Positions 8,957-16,709 of a stretch of DNA of 64,000 nt are shown here, piece by piece (positions within the stretch are counted from its first letter, which is position 1; the number at the start of each line of letters is the position of its first letter). The DNA lies in contig NZ_WOFH01000008.1 of NCBI RefSeq assembly GCF_009733595.1, positions 248,001 through 312,000 of the forward strand, in the 5' to 3' direction. The stretch is from Actinomadura litoris (GTDB taxonomy: Bacteria; Actinomycetota; Actinomycetes; Streptosporangiales; Streptosporangiaceae). The position numbers were made by a program, and so were the translations under genes. The notes under the pieces are model-generated. The model did no database searches, was not told the origin of the DNA, and saw nothing but the letters and a program-made list of their open reading frames with translations.

Positions 8957-10315
8957 TCACTTCTTCTTCTGGAAGGCGGTGTAGTCGTCCTGGGCCGCCT
9001 TCATAACGGCCTCCGCCGACTTCTTGCCGGCGACGAGCTCCTGGAGCGGGCCGCCGAACGCGTCGGTGAAGGTGGGGGTGGCGTAGTCGATGTAGGGCGT
9101 GGTGCCGTCGTTCTTGCTGAGCTCGGTCCAGGCCGTCAGCACCTCCTTCATCAGCGGCGCGGAGGGCTGCTTGGACGGCGCGGGCAGCACCGGCAGGCTG
9201 CCGGTCTCCACCGCGACGTCCATCGCCTCCGGCGAGGTGATGAAGTTGATGTAGGCGGCGGCCACGTCCGGGTGCTTGGTCTTCGCGGTGATCGACCACG
9301 GCAGGCTCTCGCCGCCCATCGTCGCCACCGGCGCGCCGGCCTGGGAGGCGGGCGGCAGCATGAAGCCGACCTTCTCCTTCATCCGGTCGTTGAGGTCGGG
9401 CGCCCACCAGGTGCCGCCGAACATGAACACGCCGTCGCCCTTGGCGAAGTTCACGGGCGTGTCGTCCCACTTGATGGAGTTGGCGTTCTTGGTGAGGTAG
9501 CCCTTCTTCGCCCAGTCCGACAGCCGCTGCGCCGCCTGGACGTTCGGGCCGTCGCTCCAGGAGCCGCCGCTGCCGAACACCAGCTTGCGGACGGACTCCT
9601 TGTCGGTCAGGCCGTCCTGGAGGAGGCCGTAGAGCTGCATGGCCGGCAGCTTCTCGACGTTGCCGAACGCGACCGGGACCTCGCCCTTGTTCTTCGCGGT
9701 CGCGAGCGCCTGCTCGAACTCCGCCCACGTCTTCGGCGGCTGGATGCCGAGCTTGGCGAGCTTCTCCTTGTTGTAGTAGAGCCCGACGATCTCACCGTTG
9801 AGCGAGACGCCGTACAGCTTGCCCGACCCGATCAGCTTGCCGTCGTCGGTGACGCTGTTGAGGTCCATCAGGCCCTTGGGGAAGCGCTTCTTCCACCCGT
9901 ACACCTGGTCGTAGGAGTCGAGCGGCAGCAGCATGCCGGCCTTGACGAACTGCGCCATCGCCGCGTAGCCCTGGTTGGCCTCGACGACGTCGGGCGGGTT
10001 GCCGCCCGACAGCGCGAGCCGCAGCGTCTTCTGCAGGTCGCTGAACGAGCGCGAGACCCGGTTGATCTTGACGTTGGGGTACTTGGCCTCGAACCGCTTG
10101 TTGAGCGTCTCGATCTGCTCCTTCATCCCGCCCTGGACCTCCTGGTCCCAGACGGTGAGCGTCACGTTGCCCGCCCCCGCGACGTCGGTGCTGACCGCCG
10201 CTGGCGCCTTGTCGGCGGGCTTGTCACTGGACCCGCCCGGCGCGCACGCGGCGGCGAGGGCGGTCACCAGGGCGGCGGCGGTCGCGACCGCTCCCCGCCT
10301 CATCAGTGCCGGCAT
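8957..10315 (-). CDS. Sugar-binding lipoprotein of ABC transporter (extracellular solute-binding protein family 1)
   Basis: 452 residues. A lipoprotein signal ends at LAAAC with the lipidated Cys at residue 24. The mature part carries the family-1 solute-binding signature (LTVWDQEVQGGMKEQIETLNKRF, then PPDVVEANQGYAA and GLYYNKEKLAKLGI). The start is preceded by GAAGGGAG. It captures the oligosaccharide outside the membrane for the two permeases downstream. It is separated from the PfkB kinase by 49 bp in the same operon. Confidence 0.9.
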   Translation of the reverse strand: MPALMRRGAVATAAALVTALAAACAPGGSSDKPADKAPAAVSTDVAGAGNVTLTVWDQEVQGGMKEQIETLNKRFEAKYPNVKINRVSRSFSDLQKTLRLALSGGNPPDVVEANQGYAAMAQFVKAGMLLPLDSYDQVYGWKKRFPKGLMDLNSVTDDGKLIGSGKLYGVSLNGEIVGLYYNKEKLAKLGIQPPKTWAEFEQALATAKNKGEVPVAFGNVEKLPAMQLYGLLQDGLTDKESVRKLVFGSGGSWSDGPNVQAAQRLSDWAKKGYLTKNANSIKWDDTPVNFAKGDGVFMFGGTWWAPDLNDRMKEKVGFMLPPASQAGAPVATMGGESLPWSITAKTKHPDVAAAYINFITSPEAMDVAVETGSLPVLPAPSKQPSAPLMKEVLTAWTELSKNDGTTPYIDYATPTFTDAFGGPLQELVAGKKSAEAVMKAAQDDYTAFQKKK

Positions 10316-10364
10316 AGCGGCTCCCTTCTCTCTTACTGATCCTGCGCGGTTCTCTCGGCCGCGT

Positions 10365-11585
10365 TCAGGACGGCTGCTGCAGGTCGGCCCGGAGGGTGGG
10401 CTCGGCCCGGACGACGGTCTCCGACGCCGAGTCGGGGATGTAGTCCACGACGAAGGCGTACGGTTCGAGTTCGGCCTCGGGGACCTCGCCGGACTCGCCG
10501 AACGCGGCGATCTCGCCCCAGCAGGGCGCCCCGAGCGAGCCGCTGCGGTGCCGGACCGACAGGCCCGCGCACAGGTTCGCGAACCGCAGCCGCTCGGCGA
10601 GCGGCAGCCCGGCGAGCGTCCCGAACAGGAACCCGGCGGCGAACACGTCCCCGGCGCCGGTCGCGTCGAGCGCCTCCACCGGCAGCGCGGTCGTCTCGGC
10701 GACCTCGCCGGTGGTGGAGTCGATCGCGATCGCGCCGTCGCCGCCGCGCTTGACCACCACGACGGGGACCCGCGCGGACAGCGCGCGCGCCGCCTCCTCC
10801 GGCGAGCCGGTGCGGGTGTAGGCCATGGCCTCCACGGCGTTCGGCAGGAACACGTCCACGTCCTCCAGCCGGTCGAGCACCTCGCTCGACCAGGTCTCGG
10901 TCGCGTCCCAGCCGAGGTCGGCGAACACGGTGGTGCCGGCCTTGCGCATCTCCTTCGCCCAGCCCGGCACCGGGCGCTCGATGTCGACGAAGCAGGCCCG
11001 CGCGGGCGGCGGCGGGGAGCCGAGCACCGCCTCCCCCGCGTCGCCCGTTCCGTCGCCCGCGCCGGACGCGAGGTCCGGCATGGGCTTGGCGTAGGTGACC
11101 ATGCTGCGGTCGGAGTCGTAGGCCAGCGACACCGTCACCGGCGTCGGCCAGGCCGTGACCCGGCGGGAGTGGCCGAGGTCGACGCCCTCCTGCTCGGCGA
11201 GGGTCCGCCACAGGTAGGCGCCGAACAGGTCGTCGCCGAACGGCGCCGCCAGCCCGACGCGCAGGCCGAGCCTGCTCATCGCGACCGCGATGTTGGCGAT
11301 CCCGCCGGGCGCGGAGCCGAGGCCGTCGGTGAACAGCTCGGTCCCGGGCGGCGGCAGGCCGGGCAGCCCGGTGAAGATCATGTCCATGAAGACCTGGCCG
11401 GACAGGAACACGTCCAGCCCGGGCTGCTCGCCCTCCTCGGCGTCCCGGCGAAGCAGCTCGCCGGCCAGGCCGCGCTCGGCGCACGGGTCGGCGAGTGATG
11501 GCTCGGGCGGGCGCCCGGGCGCCGCGGCCTCGCCCCGTCCCGCGTCCGCGGCCGGATCCGCCCCGTTAAGGGTCTCTGCTGTCAT
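10365..11585 (-). CDS. PfkB-family carbohydrate kinase
   Basis: 406 residues, longer than usual because of a hydrophilic leader of about 55 residues before the kinase fold (LDVFLSGQVFMDMIF). The glycine-rich substrate motif PGGIANIAVAMSRLG and the catalytic motif DATGAGDVFAAGF are intact. A GAGGAGG Shine-Dalgarno precedes the ATG, which overlaps the stop of a small frame upstream. It probably phosphorylates the sugar released by the glycosidases and imported by the transporter. The exact sugar is unknown. Confidence 0.87.
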   Translation of the reverse strand: MTAETLNGADPAADAGRGEAAAPGRPPEPSLADPCAERGLAGELLRRDAEEGEQPGLDVFLSGQVFMDMIFTGLPGLPPPGTELFTDGLGSAPGGIANIAVAMSRLGLRVGLAAPFGDDLFGAYLWRTLAEQEGVDLGHSRRVTAWPTPVTVSLAYDSDRSMVTYAKPMPDLASGAGDGTGDAGEAVLGSPPPPARACFVDIERPVPGWAKEMRKAGTTVFADLGWDATETWSSEVLDRLEDVDVFLPNAVEAMAYTRTGSPEEAARALSARVPVVVVKRGGDGAIAIDSTTGEVAETTALPVEALDATGAGDVFAAGFLFGTLAGLPLAERLRFANLCAGLSVRHRSGSLGAPCWGEIAAFGESGEVPEAELEPYAFVVDYIPDSASETVVRAEPTLRADLQQPS

Positions 11586-11737
11586 GACGCCTCCTCACGA
11601 GGTCCGTCGGTGCTGATGGTGGTGCGGGCTGGGGTGGTGCTGTCAGGGGTGGTGCTGTCGGGGGTGGTGCTGTCGGGGGTGGTGTTCGCAGGGGTGGGGT
11701 TCGCGGGGGTGGCAGGGGCAGGGGGTGTCCTGGTCAC
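11582..11737 (-). CDS. Possible 51-residue Pro/Thr-rich small ORF linking GH76 and PfkB genes
   Basis: A GTG overlaps the stop of the GH76 gene (GTGA) and the stop overlaps the ATG of the kinase gene (ATGA), so the space between the two genes is itself one open frame. It encodes repeats such as TTPDSTTPDSTTPDSTTP and no recognisable domain. Such back-to-back couplings are suggestive, but a GC-rich tandem repeat easily stays open. It may be only a spacer that keeps ribosomes moving to the kinase start. Confidence 0.3.
   Translation of the reverse strand: MTRTPPAPATPANPTPANTTPDSTTPDSTTPDSTTPARTTISTDGPREEAS
11631..11720. repeat. 15-bp tandem repeat, about six units
   Basis: Units of the form GGGGTGGTGCTGTCR follow each other with increasing divergence towards 11720 (last units GGGGTGGGGTTCGCG and GGGGTGGCAGGGGCA). 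The + strand has a GGGG run every 15 bp, so G-quadruplex formation on the template strand is possible. The array is in frame with the small ORF 11582-11737 and encodes (T)PDST-type units. Confidence 0.85.
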
Positions 11738-12909
11738 AGGACGGCGGTGAGCAGGGACACGGCCGACTCCTGGCGGGCGATGTCGGCGCGGTCGAAGGGA
11801 CCGGTCCAGCTCAGCCCGTACTGGTCGCCGCTGCGCCCGTGCTCGTACAGGGACGCCGCCTGCGCGCGCAGGTAGCCCCGGTAGGGGTGGCCGGGCAGGA
11901 CGGCGTCCAGCTCGGCGAGGTTGCGGGCGAAGACGCCCTTGAACGACGCCTGGTCGGCGTTGCAGGCGCCGGCGGGCTCGCACGGCTCGGTCAGGACGCC
12001 CCGGGGCGACAGCTCCGGGCTCCTGATCACCGCGTCGGCGATGCGCCGGGCGGAGGCCAGCAGCTTCCGGTCGCGGGTCGCCTTGTACAGCTCGGCGAGC
12101 CCGCCGAGCACGACGCCCTGGTTGTAGGTCCAGGTGGTGCCGTGGTTGCTGGCGCAGCCGCCGTCCTGCGTGGTGAGTCCGTCGTTGACCAGGTTCTCGT
12201 TGTTGATCATGCCGCTGCGCTCGAACCAGCGCCACGCCTCCTTGGCGCGGGCGAGGTACACCCGGTCGCCCCGGACGCGGTTGTGCAGGGACGCCAGCAG
12301 CTTGAAGTACAGCTCCAGGCTGATCGCGTTCTTGTACGACCTGCCGGGGATGTCCCACCAGACGCCGCCACCGCACGTGTCGTCCCAGTACTCGCGGATG
12401 TAGCGCTCGTCGGTCTCGGCGATGTCGAGGTAGCGCCGGTCGCGGGTGAGGTCGTACACGCGGACCATCGCGAGGGCCCACCAGCCGGTGTCGTCGGTGG
12501 AGTCGGCGCGGAACTCGCCGCCGCCCTCGGGCCACCACGGCAGCGGCTTGCGCTGCTGCTCGATCGTGTTGCGCACCTGCGGCATGTAGCGGGTCGAGCC
12601 CGTCTCGGCCATGTAGTCGAGCAGGGCCTGGAGGGCGTTGCCCGACTGCCACCACGGCGACTCGGGCTGCCAGCGGCCGGACTCGCGGTCGTAGAACCGC
12701 ATCATCGCGTCCACGGCGGCCGCGGCCCTGGCACGGTCCCGCGCGGGCCGCGACCCGTGCGCGCCCGGCGCCGCCTGCGCGGCCGGGACGACCGCGAGCA
12801 GCGCCGCCGCCACCACGGCCGCGAGGGCGGCCGCGAGCAGGCGGCTCCCGCGCGGGCCCCGGGTCACCGGTCGCCGCCGGGGGGTCACGGCCGGCCGCCG
12901 GGGGGTCAC
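11734..12909 (-). CDS. Secreted glycoside hydrolase family 76, alpha-1,6-mannanase-like
   Basis: Up to 391 residues. An Arg-rich leader and hydrophobic stretch ending AQA form an export signal; the catalytic domain follows. GH76 features are clear: SPWWQSGNALQALLDYM, the paired Asp in STDDTGWWALAMVRVYD, and GCASNHGTTWTYNQGVVLGGLAEL. GH76 enzymes cut alpha-1,6-linked mannan backbones. The start is uncertain: GTG at 12909 overlaps the GH4 stop (GTGA), but GTGs at 12888 and 12867 are in frame and give a more normal signal peptide. The first two lie in a 21-bp direct repeat. Confidence 0.85.
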   Translation of the reverse strand: MTPRRPAVTPRRRPVTRGPRGSRLLAAALAAVVAAALLAVVPAAQAAPGAHGSRPARDRARAAAAVDAMMRFYDRESGRWQPESPWWQSGNALQALLDYMAETGSTRYMPQVRNTIEQQRKPLPWWPEGGGEFRADSTDDTGWWALAMVRVYDLTRDRRYLDIAETDERYIREYWDDTCGGGVWWDIPGRSYKNAISLELYFKLLASLHNRVRGDRVYLARAKEAWRWFERSGMINNENLVNDGLTTQDGGCASNHGTTWTYNQGVVLGGLAELYKATRDRKLLASARRIADAVIRSPELSPRGVLTEPCEPAGACNADQASFKGVFARNLAELDAVLPGHPYRGYLRAQAASLYEHGRSGDQYGLSWTGPFDRADIARQESAVSLLTAVL

Positions 12910-14276
12910 GGCCGGCCGCCGGGGGTGAAGACCGCCGCCACCTCGGGGATGCGGTCGATGTAGCCGTCGAGCAGCTTGCGGCCGAGCGTGGCCGAGTCGA
13001 CGAGGGGGTGCAGCGCGAACGCCTTGACGGCGTCGGCCCGCGAGCCGGTGAGCGCCGCGCTGATCGTGAGCCGCTCGACGGCCTTCATCTGCTGCATGAG
13101 CCCGGTCTGGTGCAGGTCGGGCTGCTCCAGGACGAGCGGGTGGATCCCGTTGGCGTCCACGGTGACGGGCACCTCGACGACGGCGTCCCCGGGCAGCGCG
13201 GTGACGGTGGAGCCGTTGCGGACGTTCAGGATCATCCGGGCGGGCTCGTTGCGGCTGATCGCGGCCATCACGCTGAGCGCGACCCCGGCGTAGCCCTCGT
13301 CCACCGGGTCCACCCCGGCGTGGTCCTCCAGGGCCTCGCCGGTCTCGGCGCCCTTCATCTCGGCCATGTAGCTGGCGCTGCGGGAGGCGACGGTCTCGCG
13401 CCACAGCTCCAGCGCAGCGCCGCCGGACGCCGCCGCGATCCGCTCGTAGAACGCCGCCTGCTGGGTGGCGAGGAACTCGCCGCGCGTCTGCGGCGCGTCC
13501 AGGGTGGCGCGCACCGCCTCGCGGTTGAAGTAGTAGTAGTACAGGTACTCGTTGGGGATCACGCCGAGGTCGCGCAGCCACTCGCGGCCGAAGACGACGC
13601 CCTCCTCCAGCGAGCCGAGCAGCGCGTCGTCGGCGAGCATGCGGGGCAGGACGTCGACGCCGTCGTGCAGGATGCGGCGCATCCAGCCGAGGTGGTTCAG
13701 GCCCACGTAGTCGAGCTGGAGGCGGGCGGGGTCCAGGCCGAGCGCGGCGGCGACGCGGGTGCCGAGCCCGGACGGGGTGTCGCAGACGCCGAGGACCCGG
13801 TCGCCCAGCACCGCCCGCATCGCCTCGGTGATCATCCCGGCGGGATTGGTGAAGTTGATGACGTAGGCGCTCGGCGCGAGCGCCTTCACCCGCTCGGCGA
13901 TGTCGACCATGACCGGGATCGTGCGCAGCCCGTAGGCGAGGCCGCCGGGGCCGGTGGTCTCCTGCCCGAGCACGTTCAGGTCGAGCGCCACGCGTTCGTC
14001 GCACACCCGTCCGGCGAGGCCGCCGACCCGCACGGCGGCGAAGACGAAGTCGGCACCCTCCAGCGCCTTGTCGAGCCCCGTGCTGGTGTAGACGGCGGGC
14101 GCGCCCTCGACGCCCTCGGCGAACGTGGCGAGGACCGCCGCCATCGCCTCCAGCCGACCGGGGTCGGAGTCCTGGAGCCAGACCTCCTCGATGCGCGGGG
14201 AGCCGTGGTCGTTCAGCAGCGCCTGGTACACGTAGGGCACCCGGAAACCGCCGCCCCCGAGAATGGCCAGCTTCAT
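12906..14276 (-). CDS. Glycoside hydrolase family 4 (NAD-dependent 6-phospho-glycosidase-like)
   Basis: 456 residues. The N-terminal NAD-binding motif GGGGFR is at 7-12, and family motifs INFTNPAGMITEA, LGVCDTPSG and the metal-site region YVGLNHLGW are all present. GH4 enzymes work by a redox mechanism with NAD and Mn and usually cut phosphorylated or plain disaccharides in the cytoplasm; there is no signal peptide. It overlaps deoR (ATGA) and the GH76 gene (GTGA). It may split imported oligosaccharides. Some members of this branch act without a phosphate, so 6-phospho specificity is not certain. Confidence 0.85.
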   Translation of the reverse strand: MKLAILGGGGFRVPYVYQALLNDHGSPRIEEVWLQDSDPGRLEAMAAVLATFAEGVEGAPAVYTSTGLDKALEGADFVFAAVRVGGLAGRVCDERVALDLNVLGQETTGPGGLAYGLRTIPVMVDIAERVKALAPSAYVINFTNPAGMITEAMRAVLGDRVLGVCDTPSGLGTRVAAALGLDPARLQLDYVGLNHLGWMRRILHDGVDVLPRMLADDALLGSLEEGVVFGREWLRDLGVIPNEYLYYYYFNREAVRATLDAPQTRGEFLATQQAAFYERIAAASGGAALELWRETVASRSASYMAEMKGAETGEALEDHAGVDPVDEGYAGVALSVMAAISRNEPARMILNVRNGSTVTALPGDAVVEVPVTVDANGIHPLVLEQPDLHQTGLMQQMKAVERLTISAALTGSRADAVKAFALHPLVDSATLGRKLLDGYIDRIPEVAAVFTPGGRP

Positions 14277-15034
14277 GCGATGACAACCTTCCCGCCCGCC
14301 TGCCGGCAGAGCTCAAGAGTCTTCGGGTCGGCACCGGCGGTGGTGACCAGCGTGTCGATCTGCGCGAGGGAGCACACGCGCAGCGAGCCGGTGCCGGGGA
14401 ACTTGGCCTCGGACGCGACGAGCACCACCTGGTCGGCGGCCTCGATCATGGAGCGCTTGATCTGCGTCTCGATCTCCATGTCGTCCACGACGTGGCCGTT
14501 CGGGCGCACGCCGGTACAGCTCAGGAACACGAGGTCGGAGCTGACCTGGCGGAGCGCCGCCTCGGTCAGCGACCCCACGAGCGAGAGGTAGTTGCGCCGG
14601 ACGACGCCGCCGAGCAGGCACACCCGGACGGCCTCGTCGTCGCGCAGCTCGTCCAGCACCGCCAGGTTGGCGGTGATCACCGTGACCGGGCGGCCGCGCA
14701 GGTGCCGCGCGATCAGCCGGGTGCTGGTGCCGATGTCGAGCACGACGACCATGTCGTCCTCGACGAGGGCGGCGGCGCGCTCGGCGACCGCCTCCTTCTC
14801 GGCGCTGTCACGTTCCGCGGACGCCGCGAACGAGATCTCGGGCGCCGCCGCCTGCGGGGAGAGCGCCGCTCCCCCGTAGGTGCGCACGAGTTCGCCGTTG
14901 CGGTCCAGCACGTCGAGATCACGACGGATCGTCGACTCGCTCACCTGGAGCGTCTCCGCCAGCTCCTTGACGGAGGCGGCCCCCTTCGTGCGCAGGGAGG
15001 ACACGATCTGCGCACGACGCTTGCTCGATGTCAC
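14273..15034 (-). CDS. DeoR/GlpR-family transcriptional regulator
   Basis: 253 residues from a GTG. The N-terminal helix-turn-helix reads VKELAETLQVSESTIRRDLDVLDRNGELVRTYGGA, with the DeoR sensor domain behind it (VLDIGTSTRLIARHL, DLVFLSCTGV). It is the first gene of the glycosidase/transporter operon and so probably its own regulator. There is no Shine-Dalgarno before the GTG; a TGTTAC hexamer lies about ten bases upstream, so the message may be leaderless. DeoR proteins usually respond to a phosphorylated sugar, which would fit the PfkB kinase. Confidence 0.9.
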   Translation of the reverse strand: MTSSKRRAQIVSSLRTKGAASVKELAETLQVSESTIRRDLDVLDRNGELVRTYGGAALSPQAAAPEISFAASAERDSAEKEAVAERAAALVEDDMVVVLDIGTSTRLIARHLRGRPVTVITANLAVLDELRDDEAVRVCLLGGVVRRNYLSLVGSLTEAALRQVSSDLVFLSCTGVRPNGHVVDDMEIETQIKRSMIEAADQVVLVASEAKFPGTGSLRVCSLAQIDTLVTTAGADPKTLELCRQAGGKVVIA

Positions 15035-15060
15035 GCAGGGGAACGTAACACTTCTGCACG

Positions 15061-15133
15061 ACTTCGGTCATCTGTCACTGTGAATTTGCTTGAAGTCGGT
15101 CAAGAACCCTTCTGACGTGCGTGAACTCGGTCA
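15061..15133. promoter_or_regulatory. Three direct repeats, probable DeoR operators
   Basis: ACTTCGGTCA (15061-15070), AAGTCGGTCA (15093-15102) and AACTCGGTCA (15124-15133) share the core TCGGTCA and are spaced 32 and 31 bp, three helical turns. They lie immediately upstream of the deoR start. DeoR/GlpR regulators bind several spaced repeats at their own promoters. Binding itself is inferred. Confidence 0.65.
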
Positions 15134-15192
15134 GGGGCGCGGTCGAGTCAGGGTTGCGTGTCAATCGTGGGAACGTTCCACAAACGAGTGAA

Positions 15193-15218
15193 CCGCCCAC
15201 GGGCGATTCCGTGGGCGG
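15193..15218. terminator. Perfect 10-bp stem hairpin
   Basis: CCGCCCACGG (15193-15202) pairs fully with CCGTGGGCGG (15209-15218) around a 6-base loop GCGATT. It lies 60 bp past the stop of the phosphodiester glycosidase gene and upstream of the deoR promoter, so it probably ends transcription of the former. A separate palindrome GGAACGTTCC lies at 15170-15179. Confidence 0.6.
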
Positions 15219-15277
15219 CCCACCGCCGCCCCCCGGTCAAGCTGACTGGTCAGACCCGGACGGAGGGCGCGGAAAAG

Positions 15278-16630
15278 TCAAGGACGGACGAAGACCCCGA
15301 TTCCGTTGGCGACCGCGCGCTCGACCCCGTCCGAGGGGACGTTCCGCACGGTCACGGCCGGTTCCTCGCTGCCACGGGCCACGAACGTGGAGGAGCCGCC
15401 GCCGTCCAGGTTGACCCCGTCGTCCACTCCGGCCTTGTCAAGCAGGGCGGCCAGCTCGGCGACGGTCAGGCCCGCACTGCGCTGCGACCGCCCGTCCACG
15501 ACCATCAGGTAGAGGTGGCGGCCGTCGCGGCTGACGCCGGCGGCGGTGCGCGGCGCCGGGCCCTTCGGGTCGAGCCCGGCGAGCGGCTCGCCGTCGCGCA
15601 GGATCGGGAAGCCGCCCACCGCGAAGCTCACCCGCTTGGCACTGGCGAACCGGTAGCGGACGCCGACCCGCTCGCCGGGGGTCAGCGTGCGCAGCGTGTC
15701 GGCCGCCGCGCCGCGTCCGACCAGCACGGTCGTGCCGGGCGGGATCGCGCCCTCGCCGATCGAGTCGGTCACCTTGGTGACGACGCCGCGCTCCAGCGTG
15801 ACCTCGGCGGTGTCGGTGTCGCACGGGTCGTCGCGGCGCGCGTCGCTGCCGCAGACCGCGCGCAGCCGCGACACCGTGCCCCACTCGCTGGTGAACGCCC
15901 CGGCGGAGCCCTGCGGCAGCGCGTACTGGTTGAGCCCGCGCAGCGGGAGGTCGAGGTGGCGCGCGCGGACCGTCCCGACCAGGTGCAGCCGGGTCACACG
16001 GGCGCGGTGGTCGTCGGTGACCGCGATGACGTCCTCGGCGGACGTGCCGGGCGGCAGTCCGGGCCCGAACCGCTGCTTGTCGGGCACGGCGGCCTTGAGC
16101 GCCCTCCCCTCCTCGATCTCGGGGCCGGACGCCGACCCGGTCGGGGTGACGCCCGGGTGCGTCTCGCTGATGTTGAAGAAGTCGCCGTTCACCCCGGCCA
16201 GCGCCTGCCGGGCGTTCGCCATCTGGGAGACGGTGCCGCGCGCGGCCACCGCGCCCGGGGACAGCAGGCCGACGCGCACCCGGGGGTCGCGCAGGTCGAC
16301 GTCCAGCAGGTCGCCGAGCACGGGACCGGCCGGGGAGGACGTCTCGAACGTCCTGAACACGACCCCGGGCGCCAGCCGCGTCGTGGAGGTGTAGCGCGGC
16401 GGGTCGACCGCCCCGGGGTCGGCGGGCGCGAGGGTCGCCGACCGCGCGTCCGGCCGCTCGCCCGAGCCCGCGCCGTCGACGTCCGGCGGGCGCGGCCCGC
16501 CGGCGGACGCCGGGGCGGCGCAGAGCGCGACCACGGAACCGGCGGCCGCCAGCGCGGCCGCGAACCTCCGCACCGCGGGGAGCCGCACGGGCACCCTCGG
16601 TCCGGACGGTCTCAACAGGGGCGTTCTCAC
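15278..16630 (-). CDS. Secreted phosphodiester glycosidase family protein (NAGPA domain)
   Basis: 450 residues from GTG. A signal peptide with an Arg-containing start (VRRFAAALAAAGSVVAL, cleavage near ASA at 41-43) precedes the exported part. The C-terminal NAGPA domain shows ALAGVNGDFFN, RTAAGVSRDGRHLYLMVVDGR and the signature NLDGGGSSTFV. In animals this fold removes GlcNAc from a phosphodiester (uncovering enzyme); bacterial members are extracellular and their substrates are mostly unknown. It may act on glycans with the PIG-L and GH76 proteins encoded nearby, although it has its own transcript. Confidence 0.85.
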   Translation of the reverse strand: MRTPLLRPSGPRVPVRLPAVRRFAAALAAAGSVVALCAAPASAGGPRPPDVDGAGSGERPDARSATLAPADPGAVDPPRYTSTTRLAPGVVFRTFETSSPAGPVLGDLLDVDLRDPRVRVGLLSPGAVAARGTVSQMANARQALAGVNGDFFNISETHPGVTPTGSASGPEIEEGRALKAAVPDKQRFGPGLPPGTSAEDVIAVTDDHRARVTRLHLVGTVRARHLDLPLRGLNQYALPQGSAGAFTSEWGTVSRLRAVCGSDARRDDPCDTDTAEVTLERGVVTKVTDSIGEGAIPPGTTVLVGRGAAADTLRTLTPGERVGVRYRFASAKRVSFAVGGFPILRDGEPLAGLDPKGPAPRTAAGVSRDGRHLYLMVVDGRSQRSAGLTVAELAALLDKAGVDDGVNLDGGGSSTFVARGSEEPAVTVRNVPSDGVERAVANGIGVFVRP

Positions 16631-16709
16631 AGTTCACCACGCCTTTCTCAGCGATCACGAAGCCTGCCGATCATGGCGTGCGCGAGGTGAAGCGACGGTG
16701 GGATCGGAG

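Noticed and set aside
8957..10315. Transporter operon as complete importer
   Set aside because: No ATPase gene is present; a shared MsiK-type subunit elsewhere must be assumed.
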